A program made the position numbers and the translations under genes. Below, in pieces: positions 42,122 to 57,100 of a DNA stretch of 64,000 nucleotides; position 1 is the first letter of the stretch, and every line of letters begins with the position of its first letter. Below the pieces are notes generated by a model that ran no database searches, was not told the DNA's origin, and worked only from the letters and a program-made list of their open reading frames with translations. Source of the stretch: Camarhynchus parvulus (Eukaryota; Chordata; Aves; Passeriformes; Thraupidae); the NCBI RefSeq assembly GCF_901933205.1, contig NC_044572.1, positions 91,912,965 to 91,976,964 on the forward strand. Reading direction: 5' to 3'.

Positions 42122-45100
42122 CTGCAGGCAAAGAGAAAAAGAATGCTGAGAGAGAAAATGGCTCTGGATTTCCCCAGCTTATGAAGCAGCCCACCATGCA
42201 GCAACTGGAAAAACCACCCAAGGAAGAGTGACCAAAAGGCCCTACATCATCTCATATGCCATGGGGAAGAAAACAGAAGATGGGGAAAGGATGCCCTGAA
42301 CAAGCAGAAGGTGCACGGAACTGTAAGTGACTGTATGGAAATGCACCATGACTTTTGTGCTCAGTCAAGGCCATGAGTATCCGATCCATATAAAAGAAAA
42401 CTTCAGAAAGTTGTGCAATGCAGATCCCTGCTCTACCAGACCTGTGCTTTCATCTGGTTTCCTCTCTCAAACCTGCTGTGCAAGGACTAACGTGACATTT
42501 CTGTCAGCATACTGCTATTTTACAGGCTAGTCAGCAATGTAAAAATACCTTTTGGGGATCAAGTTCATGTTGAAGACACATTGTACAGGTTACACAGTTT
42601 CTGTATGCTCCTAATGTTGTATGGCTTGCTCTGCTTCCCACATTCTCAGGAGGGGATCAAATTCCCATGCACAGTTTGTGGGGTCCAAGGGCAATGCTGA
42701 TGAAGGCCCTTAGGCAAAGTACAAATTTCCCTTCTTTACACACACTCACACACAGCACAAATCCAGCCTCCTGCCCATCCCCACACCCTTCCTTGCACAC
42801 TGCATGGCCAGAACACACACATGCAGCCATCAGCACACAGCTGCCATTCTCTGCTTTCTCCTGAATGGACATGGCAGCACAGATATCTCACACTGTGTGG
42901 AAATGCAACAGTTCAGGCTTAGAGGAAGCTAAAGATCAGATTCTGTTTGGGTCAAAAGCTCTATCTTGCACTGCATCAGAAAAATTAAGATAATCCAAAG
43001 AAGACAGACTCTTCTGTCCATCAGGAGCTGAAGAAACACACCAGATATGGTATTCTTGATTACAGACCTCAAGTAATTTTCAATTGTAGCCCTGAGATGA
43101 ACTAATGAACCATGAGGTCATTTGGTGAGAACCATATCCACAAGGAAAACCAGAAGAAAGAAATTGTGATGACCCATCCATATCATGTCATGCTGTAACA
43201 CCTGCCTAATTCAAAGTATGAACTAGAATGGACCTTTTAAAAATAGAGTTGCTGAGGGAAGCTGTATTAATTTGTAAGGCAGAATTTATGTGATAAGGTG
43301 AAATGTTTTACAGTATACATACTGAGTTGGTGACATTGCCTTCTGCTGATGATCAAACTAAAATTTGACTCTATGTTCTTACTAGTGTCTCTGTGTACAT
43401 AGCCTTTCCAAAAGCACTGATCTTTAGGAAATACAGAGTATTAACAAATAGAGCCATGAAGATACCTTGACCAGTTCCATCATGTCTTTGACAAACCCAT
43501 CCACTTCTGGGCCTTCAAGCGCTCCTGTTTTACTCTGAAAGAAGGAATAAACATCAAAACTCCCCAGCGAGTTAAAACCACTACAGTGTTTACTGGTGAA
43601 TACCAATACCTGGGCAGCAAGCTTTCCAGCATAAAGTTCACAGAATCATGAAATGGTTTGGGTTGGAAGGGACATTAAAGATCATCCAATTCCAACCATT
43701 CCACCATGGCCAGGGACACCTTCCACTACCCCAGGTTGCTCAAAGCCCCAGCCAACTTGGCCTTGAACACTTCCAGGGTTGGGAAATCCACAGCTCCTCT
43801 GGGAAAACCTGTTTCAGTGCTTCAAGACCCTCACAGTAAAGAATTTCTTCCCAATATCTAATATCTAAGAGCCCACTGTTTTTCCCAAACCATCTCTTCC
43901 CACAAATTGGGAGCAATGTCTCCCACCATCCTGAGGGAGTTGTGTGACTGCCAGAAGCAGCACTGAATTGCTGCTGTCTAACAGGCAGCTAAATGGTTAT
44001 GTCTGTCCTGAGCCAGACTCTCTAAACAACCATGGATTTGGTATGGAAAAGGGGGTTATTTTTCAGTGTGGAGGTGATGCAGGTCCTGAACTGCCAGAGA
44101 CTGTGAGCGCTAAAGCCACCACCTCCTCCTCCTCCCTTGCATCTCCTGCAGGAAAACTGCCAATGCAGCAGCACTGGCCATGGCAATGGAGAAAGTCGAA
44201 ATGGGTCCTTGACACAAGATCTCTGAGCATTGCTCCTCTCTGTCCCTGTTTTACCCCTCCCAGTCTGGCATCTGGTCTCATGGGCCACAGGCTTGGGCAC
44301 AGCTGCCACTCCTCAGTGACTCCAGTAGCACCCAGCAGGAGGAAGAAGTCTCAGCAGCACACACTAACTCTGTCATTTACAAACCACAAGGGAATGAACT
44401 GATTCATGGGACTCACAACATCATAGTGTGCAAAGATCTTCTCAAAATCTCTCCTCCTTTCTTCTGTGCTGGAAGCCTGCATACAGAGAGGACAAACAAA
44501 TGAAAAATTAAAGCAAAAATTTCAAGTTTGGGCCCAGGTCACCTTAGCTGGAGACAGGATCAATGTATCAAAAATTAGTGCTACTTACATCCATCTTGAA
44601 TTGTAGAAGGAAATTTTCCTGGAGTGCCAGAATCCTGAATGGAGAGATTTTAATTATGATCTTTTCACTTTATCATCTGCACACAAACTATTCTGAGCTC
44701 TCCTTGTTTACAAAGCAAAGGCATGTTAGATTAAAGGCCTATAAAAGAGAAAATTGCCTCTGGGGTTATTTACAGTGGGCTGTTGTGGGAACACACGCCT
44801 TCCTCCCTGTCTTATGGGGCACAGAGGGTGCCCTTTAGTTCACCACAGACATACCTATTAGCACCATTGCTTTTCCCAGAGATTTCTGGTGGTCTTGCAC
44901 AACAGAAGGTGTCAGCTTCTGAAGTAAGAGCTAACAGACAATCATTCCTTGTAACTGGATTGCTGTGCTGCATTAAAGAAAGTGATTTATGCCTCTCTAC
45001 TGGAGGGAGGACTTGGTGGTTGTAAAAGTAAAGGACAAAGTAATACTGGCCTGTACACCAAGACTGGCAGAATTCCTCTCTTTTCATGTCCTAAAGCCTG

Positions 45101-48100
45101 ACAGGCACTAATAAATCCTTTTCTCTCTCCAACTGCTCTGCTAACCCTGAGGTTTTTAGAGCCCATGGCACAGGGCATTGCTGAGCTGTGTCCGCACATG
45201 TAGGGATTTTGTAGTCTGAGAAACGTTTTCAGACTGGAAGAGAGCCTCAGATGGCCTGGTTCCCAAAAGGGAACGGTATTTAAGAGAAAATTGTAACAGC
45301 AACACCCTTTAGATATTCTCCATCCTACCTCAGATTCTCTTCAGATATTTCATGGTCAAAGGGAACTGCTGTATGCACTGCAGTTATTTGTGCTGGCATT
45401 TGTTGGGATTTGAAGCACAGAGTTACAGTGGCAAAGCAGCACCTCTGTCCCCTCATCCTCTAAACTGGCCTTTTAAGAATGTATCTGCAAATTTAAAGTC
45501 CTGTCTAACCAATGGACATAGTTTTACAGAGAGAGGCATACTTTCTAAGCAGTGAAAATCATCTAAAAGCCTCTGAGGTATCAAGGACAGAAAAGAGAGA
45601 GGCCCATGACAGATTCCAGCTTCATTCACAAGCATCTCACCTTGGCTCTCCAAATCCTTTCCTACTGCCACTGCCAAATTCTTTTGTGGTGGCACTTTCA
45701 TTATTCAAAATGCAGTAAAAATTCTTTGCAATCCCTGCTGCACATAATGATGAAAAATAAATGCATGTCTGTGACCCCGTTGAAAGGATTGTCATCCTTC
45801 TTTTGGAGAAACAGAGCCACTGGTTGCTTTGCCACCTCCTGGGAAGCACCTCCGATTATGCCAGAGCACATTAATTTTGTACAAACAGATCCTGGCATTG
45901 CGCCTATCCCTGGCTCCAGATTCTCAGATTATTGCAACGGGGACCACGTGTTGAAGAGGTGGGATCAGAGCAGACCTAATTCAAAAGGAGGTAGAATTCA
46001 ACTGCACATCCCTAGAGGGAGAGCATTCACCTTGTGTGGATTGACCATTGTGAGCTGAAACACCCCATCAACATTATTAAATCCTACCTTGCCAGGTCAT
46101 TCAGGTCCAGTCGTCCATCTTTGTTTTTGTCGAAGATTTTCATCTATAAATCAAGAAGACAGAGATAAAACACATGGGCCACAAGGAGAACACACATACA
46201 AAAAAAAAGGCAATATACATTTTGCTCTGCCCTGTGCCCTTCCCTCTACTTGCTCAGGGGGCTTGCCCAAATCCCAGGCAGCATGGCATCCTGTGCTAGC
46301 ACAAACTGCAAGGGTGGCACAAGGGAATAGCAAAACTCACCAGCTTTCTGACAGCAACAACCCAAAGCAATCAAATACCAGTACTGCTCCCTTCCCACCT
46401 TACATGGGGATAAAGCAGGTCTGTAGGAAAGGCCTTCAGAAACAAAATACTGACATTGCCCTGGTCCCAAAAAAAAAAAAAAAAAAAAGCCAGAAAAAGG
46501 GAGAAATTTCTAAACACTTCCACCTGGACTCCATCCTTACGTTTGACTGTTGCTGTGGCTTCTGAGCAGCTGAGGTGCAAATGCCACCTTCTAATCAGCA
46601 CTCAGGTCAGGATTTTACACCACTAAAGCTGTGGGGCTTGCTTGGCTCAAGGCCTGCTGCTAGAATGCACTAAGACTCAGAAGAAGGTCAGGCTGCCAAC
46701 ATCAAGAGGTTAAATGTGAATTTAAAATTTATTCTTTTCTTTTACTGAATAGCATAATTTTGATGAGCCATCACAAAAAATTATTTATTTATTTGCTGTA
46801 TTTGGTTCTGAATTTCTCTTCAAGGCACAAAAAATGGTCTGATATAAAGAAAGGGGTGGGGGGGATGTTTAATGAGTTGCAAACCTGAATATCTCATGGC
46901 TCAAAGTTCTAGAAAAAAAAATATTCCACACTGTGTGTGGAGGGAACATGAATATTTTACTATGACAGATTACCTTTCTTGTCAAATACTAAGCTAAGGA
47001 ATATGCATTAATCTTACCTTGATAGATCACATTTGCTTGTTTAGTGGTTGTGCAGAATAATTGGTTCACTAAAGATCTTTTGTGCATTGCACAGCTGCTG
47101 GAGAAGACCTGGACCAGCCCCATCTGACAAAGCTCAGATGGACAGGATTATCCCCTACGACATAGCCTGAACATAGCATGGGAGCCAGCAGCATGTCCTG
47201 AGCACTTCTCAGCAGTGGAGCCAAGGCAGAGCCTAATAATCATGTGAGAAAAGGGAGCATCTGGAGAGCTGCCATTTCTCAGGGAGATTTCACCTGTTTT
47301 GTCAGTGCTGCCTCTTCTCCGCCCATTGCTCAAGGGGAGCAAGGACAGCAAATCCATGGTAACCCTTTATTGTACCACGTTTAGACTGAGATTCTGCAAC
47401 AGACTCTATACCATTAATTATTCTGAGTATTTTACCCTTGTGAGGTTTGGGTGGAATTTTTGAAGAGGCATTTGGTATGGGCTCACTTTTCCTCCCATTG
47501 AAACAGCATGAAAGACCTACGAATGGTTGAAGGCCCATATTGAGATATTTGGAAAAATGGCATCACAAGAGCCATGTGGGTGTTCAGTGGCACAAAGAAA
47601 GCTATTTTCTCATTTAAATGGCCTCTGCCAAACGTTCTCTGAGCCACTAAATGACAAAGGAAAGACTTCTGAATCTTCCTTCACTCTACAGCTGGGGAGA
47701 CAAATAAAGCTGCCAGGCCATCCTGAGGACTTCCCTCTGGATGCGTCAGTCCAAGTTGTTACCTTGCAGCTCATCTAACTTCTTGCAAGCTGCTTCCTGC
47801 CCCATTAGATCTCCCACATCAATATGGCACTTTTCCCTGGTCTCTGCTGGAGCAGCAGTGGGACAAGGCTAGAGGAAGGGATGGGAGCAGAAGCTGCATT
47901 TGCTGGTGCCAGCAAGGGGAGAAATGTCCTTGCAATGACAGTCGCCCTCTGCCATCAGAGAGATAAACCCAAGCCTTCAGTTCTTGGCTGCTAAAGCAGT
48001 TATTCTGAAAGTCATAGAAAAGGATAAATATTTCTAGAAATAAATAAGCCCAGATAAGATTTTAAAAGCCTCTCTCCAAATGGAACATCAATGCCTAACC

Positions 48101-51100
48101 TGGTTTGTCTGTTGTTTGAGGAGAAATACCCCTACTACTTCACTTTGGCATACTCTCCACCACCAGTCACGTTGCTACATCCAGCTTACATCATTGCTGA
48201 AAAATATGCTGCCTAAAAGAAGCTTATGGAGACAACCCCTATGTAGTTGGCTAGAGAGAGCACCAGTATGAGGGTGGTGGGAATACCATAGTCCTTGTGC
48301 TCTACAGTAACAGTAACTTCAGGTCTTTTGAAAATGTCAGTCTAAATCCTTTGGTTTAGGCCGCCAAGAAGCATTAGTTACCCACATGGTCTGAAGGTCA
48401 CCACAAAGCAGTGCAGCTGGTGGGGTGAGATAGAACAGCATTTGCTGGGAAAGAATAGCTTTTGGTGGGAAACACAGGGCCCAGCTCTCAGGAACTCTGC
48501 TGTCAGGTCAGGGCAGCTCTGGCTGAAGGCACTGGTCTTAGGTTCATACAAAAATACAGTATCCTTACCAAAACACACTAAAACTTATGGCCTTTAGTAG
48601 TCTTAGTACTTCACTTGGATTCTCCCACATATTTCTGAGCTCCTGAAAGCATATGTTTTACTTTCTCCCATTTCTGCTGCATCTCAGAATTACTGTCTTG
48701 AGGCTAAAATTCAGTGCTTCAGCCTAGACTTCAAATTCAGATGTGTTTTTCTCTCTGTGATACCTCAGAAAAGCAAACACTGAGTTTCTAGGAGAAGTTC
48801 AACTCTGTGATCACCATGTCCTGGTCTCCATACGAGCTTATGGGACCAGAACCGAACTGGTGGTTTCCTGTCCAAGAGCCAGACTTGGGGCACAATTCTC
48901 ATTTCACATAGGCTTGTCTGGGACCAGTCTCATGTTTCTTTTCCAGTGAAACATCTCCAGCCTCATGTCCTTTTCCAGGAAAAAAATAAATAAGGATCCC
49001 AGCATGGCTGTCCTTGCCTTGGGACTTCATGTGTCCTGCCTGCCCTGCATCTGCTCTACTTTGTGGGTGCAGCATATTTTCATGGTTTCAGAAGTTGCAA
49101 ATAACCAGGAAGAGTTTTGTGCACTCTTAATGAAACAGACTAGATGAAAGAGGGTGGTTAAGATGTGAAAGGCTTTCTGCTTCATTATCAATTTTGTGAG
49201 CGTATGGTTTTCAATCCTACCAGTTTCTGAACCCTTTACAATATTCCTGCAGCAGTGCAGATCCCAGTAAAACACATTTAATAGAGAGGTAATAAACTCC
49301 TTGGTGGATTGCTTAATGGAAGGAAACATTCTTCTCCTGCACACTATCTTTCAACTTGATATTGAAATTTCAGTGACTGACCACATCTATTTACAGCTAA
49401 ACAACTCCCCTCCCTGACCTCCTTCACTCAGCTCTGTAAGAGAGAGCCTTAGTGTTTTCTATCTGTCTTTTTCTGCCACAACTACCCTGAATACAATTTT
49501 CAAACACATGCAATATTTTTATCATCCATACCAGTCAACAGAAAGAAAGTCTGGCTGGAAGAGCTACACCAAGCTAATTCTTGCCCAGTGACTAACACAA
49601 GAAAGATTGAAAACATGCAGGGGAGAAGGGCTAGTGTTCACTGAATTAGTTTAGGTACCACAGCTAATAAGATAGACCTAATCCTGTTACTGGGACAAGT
49701 GGAGCTCATGCATATCCACTACACGGCAGTTGTGTGCTGCATTACTCAGGGAACAGCTTGGGGAAGTGTTTTTTAATCAAACTTTCAAGTTTCAAGCATG
49801 TGAGTGTTTGATCTGATCTGCTAATTGTGTGCATGAGTACACAAAGAATGACAGAGGTAGCCACCCCATCTGACAAAGCATACATAATGGGAGAAGCAGA
49901 TAATTGCAATGGTTATGAGGTTGTTTCTAATTTAAACTTTTGCCTTCACACACCATATTGATATGTTAAATTTGATGGATTTTCAGTTTACACTTATGAA
50001 AGGTGTATTTACACTGGCAGGCTGATACGAAACATCACAATGTGGTTAAGGACAAGGTCTGGCATGTTTAAATAGCACTCAATTTTACTAAAAGCTCTGT
50101 TGCATCTAGCAGTATGCTTTATAAAATGATGCATTTCCGTTACTGTCAAACTACCCCATGTTTTAAAGTGTTTGCACAAATTAAATCACTGACATTTTAA
50201 TGGCAGTGCACCAAGGGCACACCCCATTTGTTTGAATGTACTCTGTGGCACTCTGAGACAGACAGAGAATATGTCAGAGCTTGGTTTGCAAATAAAAGTT
50301 GTTACATCTCCATTTTTTAAAAGTGCAAAATCAAAACTGCCGTCAGCTTTTAATTCAGCAAAGGAAATATCTCTGCTTTCTCAGTCCAGTGTTCTAAAGG
50401 CCACTGAAACATCGCAATATGACAAACACACACATTCTTTGAATAGCAATATAAATCTGAATTATTTTCCATGACAGAGATAAGGAAAGACGTAAACAAC
50501 CAAAATAAATAGTTCTGTGATCAGCAGACTCAATAAAACCTGCTTTCATACCTTCTTTGTCTCTCTTTCTTTGTGTGTAATTAAGTGGGACACTAAGAGA
50601 GTCCGTTTTATTTGACCTCCTACTCTCACAAATATATTTTCATGTGTATATCATGGGCAGCTATGCCCAACAGCTGAAACAAAAGTTGGCCATGGACAGC
50701 AGAGGTTATTGAGGCTGTATAAAGACAGGCATCAGCCCAAGCTGCAGGACTGCCTATGGCCTCTTTCTTTAGGGAAGGATGGGGTCACAAAGGCATTTGC
50801 AGAGCGACAGGAGGGCCCAGTGGCCAGCAAGTTACCCTCAGGACAAAGCTCAGTGTCCTGCCCAGCCAGACCACCTGTGTCCCATAAACAAGTTCTTTAG
50901 CACAGGATTTCTAAGCGTGTTTTGATTCTTATGAGACCAAGGCATTATCTGTTGGGGTATTCAGAAGCCTGCAAGCTCCTGAGTTCTTTTGGTTCTGATC
51001 TTCAGAAATTATGTTTGAGCTTACACAGGATTTTCTACTTCCTTTGGCTTATGCCACAGCAAGGGTGGTGCAAAACTGGAGGTGACAGCACCCCTAGCAT

Positions 51101-54100
51101 TAAAATGAGAAGGGACACAGGAGGCAGATTTGTGTTCATCAGCTTTGTGGGTCCTTTCAGTCACTTAGGAGAGAGGCTGGCATGGACCACTACCAGGAGG
51201 AGAAGGGATGAGCAAACACTGCACTTTGGGAACCAATCTTGTAGGCTACACTCGACTCCTGTAGTATTTCTAGAACTTTGGGAAGTTTGCTTGGTGTGTT
51301 CACAAACATAATACATTCTATTTAGGCTATTTTTCAATACAAAAAATATTTGTCTTTCCATTATTACACCTCTTGTTGGGTGGTCATATGAGACTTTGTT
51401 AACAAAGATATGCTACCTTGACTAGTAAGATATTAAGGGTCTAAATCACCTGAATTTTCTGTGCTTTGGCTTTTATTTACTCACATGAGTACATTGGCAT
51501 CAGCACTGAACACAGACAGACTTTCGCGTGGAACTGACCACACTGAAACTCTGCATTATCCTTGCAGAGGGGACCAGCAGCAGCCACAAAAGCACTGGAA
51601 ATCCTCTCAATGTACAATAAAGGTGAATAATTGTGGACATAGACCATCCTCAGAGAGAAGACAACCTCTTTCCCTTTGCACTGAGAAGATGAGGAGCCCT
51701 CAGCTGTGGGCTTGTGCACTCAGGGCACACAGCTCAGTGCCCAGGAGAATCCTTACAAACAAGCCCAGCAAAAGCCTGATGTCCTAACAGCTGGGAAAAA
51801 TACCTATTCTGACTTCTCTGGCATTAAGATTTCATCCTCAGCCATCATCATCTGCAAGCTTTCTAATGCTGTAGTTCATGACCAATACTTGTTATTAGTC
51901 ACTGCAATTTACATTATTGCCTCTCTAGAATATTAACCTGTGGTGAGGAAAAATGGCATGCAGGCTGGACAAGAACTGTCCTTTGCATTTTACTGAGATA
52001 TAATAATGCTCAGATTAAAGGAATTTTCTATGCTTCATCTGACATTATCAACATAAGGCAATGAAAAAAGTGAATGTCAGGGCTGCACGTGTAAGTGTTT
52101 CAGCAGAATAAACAACTTAAATTGCTGAAGTTTGACTCAGAAATGAGCTTGCCTTGCATGCAGCTTGTAGACTTCTGGATTACAAACTGGAAGTAACATG
52201 CTGCTATCTGGGAAGCTGCAGACTATCAGAAACCATATCTCAAATCTAGTTCATATCCTGGCATTTACAATATTCTGCTTAAGTGCACAGCTGTGTGCAC
52301 ACACAGATAATGGAATCTGTCACTCTTTAAAATTGTTGTCAAATGCATATATGAGATGGGTATTTCTGAGCTGAAACTTCACCAGCACCCAGAAACCTAC
52401 TAACAGCTTGATCTTGGGGGGGAGGGGAGGTGGGAGGGATTGAAAAGGTTGTTCTACTGTCATCATACACAGCATCCTCATCATGAAGTGTCAAGGGGGT
52501 CAGTCTTCATCTCTCCAGATGTTTTTAATTCAGGAAGGCAGAAAATTCTCACCATGCTATTTAAACCCTCCATCCATTTTCAGCTATGCTCACTCTGTCT
52601 CCCAAAACACACACTGCAGGACCCCTGGGGCCTCTTCTCAGGAAGTTCAGAGCAATACCAGACTTCACATCAACCTCCAAGCACTTGCTCCCTGCCAGCA
52701 GCTCTTGGTCACTGCCTGTGGGAAGGCAACAAACCTACAGATTGTATTCAAAGACTAAGAACTGCAAGCGGGTGCATGTAAATAATTATTAATACACACT
52801 CAGTTAATGACTATTAATACAAATATGTATCTATGTAGTCATGGAAGAAAAAACAACAGTACCTACAAAGAGGCTTCCTCACCACAGCACTGTCACTTCA
52901 GTTCCCCCATGAAAAGTCTTGAGAACTCAAATGCTCTTTTGTGATTTTCCCCAGTGGCTTTAGTGCTCTTTAAGATTTGATTTAGCAGACTCACAGAGTT
53001 TGTGCAATGCCGATGTGTTCACTACCTGTTGTCTTTATAGGAGTTCATCACTTGCTCATCAAAGCCCTGATCTGTACCAGTGTTCTCTGATGAAAGGATG
53101 CCAAGGTCACAAGGAAACAGAATAGCCTCTTAAGAAGCAGCTGCTAAGCAACCTGATAAATTGATGCTCCTTTCCAGAGAAGACCAATCTCTTCCAAAAG
53201 AAATACTCTCTCCCTCTTCCCAGCATTTTTTAAATGTCATATGAGATCATTCACAGCAGCACAAGGCCCAAGAATTTAGCATGCCCTGGTTGGTTGATAT
53301 GATATCTGCTCACAAACTGCAAATACCCAGCACAGAACCATAAAATCCTGCCTTTATTTCTTTCCTCAAGCCTAGGCTAGCTTCTTTTAAATTATAGTTT
53401 TTGCCTTTCCCCCTTTATCTCTATCTCCAGAAGGCCCTAGGGTCCGCTCAGGATATCAGTAGCTGCTTAAGATGTGCGCAGCCAGCTGTGCATATACAGA
53501 AAAAAGGGAAGAGATCTGTATATTCCTGTGGAGACAGATGGATTTACAGGTCCTTGGGACACAGCTTATTTCAACTGAATAATAATTACATTGGCCCTTG
53601 AAAGCCCTGAGCTGAGTAGATGGGCCACCCTGAAAGACTCTGTAGCTGTGTGCAGCAGAAACAGGTCCTGCTCCCAAGGACTTTGTGCTCCAAAAAGATA
53701 AAAGGGTGGGAGCAAAGCAATAGGAGAGAGAAATATAAGTATGTCCAATCTGCAGAAAAGGAATCACTGCTGCTGGCTGTCAAAGATATAACAGAGCCAG
53801 GGAAAAAAATGGATGGGCCTCTGGCCCATTTATCCCAAACAGTGGTGATGGTGGCGGAGTCCAGTGGCAGTGGGACTCTGCACTCCAGTAGCTCTTCACT
53901 CTATGTGGGAAAGGAGAGAGAGGAAGTGAAGGGCTGCCATTACCCTGGGTCTTGTCATCAAACCTTTGAGTCACTTTTCCCTCCTTAATCCAGCCCTGCA
54001 AATGCAAGGCTGAATCTTCCTTCCCTCCTTGGAATTTTGCCTTCTTACCTCAGATAACTTCCTATGCAATAATTTGTGGAGTGTATCTGATGCTATAGGA

Positions 54101-57100
54101 TACTGCCCATGTGGATAATTTGCTGATATATACAGAATTCACATCCTCTATTGTATTCCAGGATATCATAGGATAAGATTATGCCAGTGATAATTTCACA
54201 GCTTGCCTTATAAGCTTTTGGGATCAGGTGTGTTTATAAACATCCTTGATCTTCAGCTTAAAGAAAAGAATTACAAGGGAAAAAATAATCATCTGCCATA
54301 TTCTCATTTTCTAATAACTATTAACATCCCTGATTCTTTTGGCATTGCAGCTTGGCAAACCTCTGTCCTCAGGAGCCAGATTTGCATTTCAGATCATAGA
54401 TTTCCCTAGATAGACAAAGCATCCCTTTTCCCATATCAAATCTTATCTTCCAACATAGAGATTAAACTGCCTCTCTGGAGATATAAAGCCCTTCTACAAG
54501 AAACCATGGGAATAGAAACCAGATCTCCTGGCTCTCAGCCCTGGGCTGCACTGATATCTAGCTGCACTGGGGTAGCAGAATCACAGATCTTTCTTGGGAA
54601 ATTAAAGGGAAGGGAAATGAGTTGGAGGAAATGAACCACCCACTGTCTACAAGCTTCAGATCACCTATTCCCCAGCACCTGATCGGAGATTAAGCACCAG
54701 GGATGGAAACCTTAATGGAGCAGAATGAAAGATATTGCTATCTCAAATGCTACCAGAAATATTTTTGTCTTAGCTGTAGCTTCTGGGCTTTTTTGTTTTC
54801 AAACTGTGACAGTTGGAAAATAATTTCTGCAGCTGGCATTCCTCTCTCTTCACTGTCTTATAAATATGAAAAACAAAATATACACTCTTCTGTAGCAGCA
54901 CAGTTTCTCACATTGCTCTAAAGGGTCACATTTCTGGGCACACACACATCACACATACATAACATGGTATTGCAAAATATGGGGGCAGCTTCTTGTTTGC
55001 TTGCATACCAAACTGGTTTTTAGGTACAAACACAGATTTTGTGCCAAGAAACAATGCAGTCCCATCTGAAAACCATTTAGAAAATTGCAGTGATAGATGT
55101 CTGCTAGTGGAATTCAAATTATACCCTTGAGAATGACATCCAGAAATTAGATTTTTTTTCCCCTTCTTGTTTTTAGATGTTTAAATATAATAAGTTGCTC
55201 TGAAATCCAGGCGACTGTTGCTAAATCCACACCAAATACTACGTTGTTGATTGCAGTATAAAAGCTATATTGTGATAAATCAGGTGGAGAATTGAAACTT
55301 TCAACCTCTCAGTCTTTCAGGGAAGCAGCAGGGAGCCAGCAAGGTTTGCTGGGCCTTGAGAGCAGAAAAGCCAAATACCTGCATGTCCTGGGAGTAAAAG
55401 GATTTGCTAGGAGGAAGAGAGGGAAGGAGGAAGTGCATGAGCTGGAGATCTGCCTGAGGTTGAACATATCCTGAAGAAGGATGCACCTCACCTGTATTTA
55501 AAGGGGTTTAGAGTTCAGCCTGCTTTGGTGTAAAGTGGAGCTCTTTTCTCATAGGAAATAGTTTGACTCTCAGCAAAACTATTTGAAATGCATTCACAGC
55601 TGATGTCCCGTGCAAAAACTGTTAGCAGCAGTGTGTGCTAACTGCCCCCAGGGATCTCTGACACACCTTTTAAGTACCTTGCAAGGCTTTTATGGTCCTG
55701 TAGACATTGACCCTAAAGGAGATTTTAGGCTGTACTCAGACCTAAACAACATTAATTCTATATTTTCTTACCATAGTATCAGTATATTCTTCCAGCTTTA
55801 CCTCAGCAACCATCTTGTTATGCTGCAAAAAGAGATCTCGCAGGAAATCCTGTCGTAAGAAAAGAGAGAAATTTTACTCTCTAGTGGAAATTCAAAAAAC
55901 AACGGTAGGAAATTAAATTCAAATTCAGCAGGTTTACACAAATCTAGTTTCACATTCCTGGTTAGTACTAGTGTCTTCAGTTTGACAAAATTCAATTTCT
56001 TTTAGCTACAACATGGTGTTTTTTTGAATAAATTAGAAAGTAACTAAATTTCCCCAGAACAGGTATACTGGTGTGAGTCCCAACAGACTCACAAAATAAA
56101 CAAAAGACAACATAAGTCCTGCAATACTTGCTAATTGATCTCAAATCAAAATATTTACATTCAGTAAAACACTCAAGCCTCCTCTTACATCTTTGTGGAG
56201 ACACAGGCTGAAGCCACACACTGTGACTTCAGCACATGATGTGCAGCCCAGGGATGAACTTTTGTCATTGCTGGCTCAAAGTGTTTGAGTTATGGTTTCT
56301 GAACAGGCTCTTGCTTCAATAGCCTGAGCTTTAATGTGAAATCAACATACAGAAAACCTGCAGGTTCAGGAAGAGATTGAGAAGAAATTCCCTTACTAAA
56401 ACACACTGGCTTTGGCTCTGTTCAGCTGGGAGATGCACATGTGCAAAGCCTTGTGGGGCTCGCTGGATGCCTCAGGTCACCAAGACAACCGGGGTCATGG
56501 GACAAGGCTAGGGGGAAGCAGGACATGGAGGGCAACAGCAAACCATCCTCCCTCTGGCAGGGCCCCTGAGACCATGCCAGAAGGCACAAGTCCTTAAACT
56601 CACTATGAACAAGCCAGAAATGCCATTTGTCACTCACACAAAAAGACAGCAAGTTGGTAAAGCCCATTGACATCAGTGAGCTGTAGGTCAAGCCCAAAGA
56701 GATTTGTTAGAATAACTTACTTTGAGTTCACCAGCTGAAATAAATCCACTGCTGTCAGCATCGTAACTGCGCCAGATCTGAATGGGGATAGATTGATGTG
56801 AGCACATAAATATTGCAGTTACTCATCTGCTCTGTGATACATTGTAAAGATGCAAAGCAGAACTTCCATAATGAGCCAGTTGTTGCATTAGCCAACATTT
56901 AATTAATTTTAGATGAAATAAAATAAACTTTTCACACAATAGTTCTTACTCACACTTGGATGCTGTACATGCTACATACTGCTATCACATGTTTAATGCA
57001 GACACACTGTCTATAAAAGGAAGACAATACTAAGAAACTGGTTTGCATTTCTTACCTAATTTGTACATACAGCTTCTTTTATTGCCCTGAGTCAAGGCCA

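Larger units (their letters stand above)
46144..55771 (-). other. SCGN: SCGN intron 6 (9.6 kb)
   Basis: The largest intron visible, between exons 6 and 7. The donor is ATG|GTAAGA and the acceptor TTTATAG. It holds the G-quadruplex motif and the intron-6 part of several chance ORFs, but no CR1 or other transposon I can identify. Confidence 0.85.

Noticed and set aside
44022..44309. ORFs with a Gly or Glu run near SCGN exon 9
   Set aside because: Produced by a short CTC/CCT triplet run inside intron 9; no splice or protein support.
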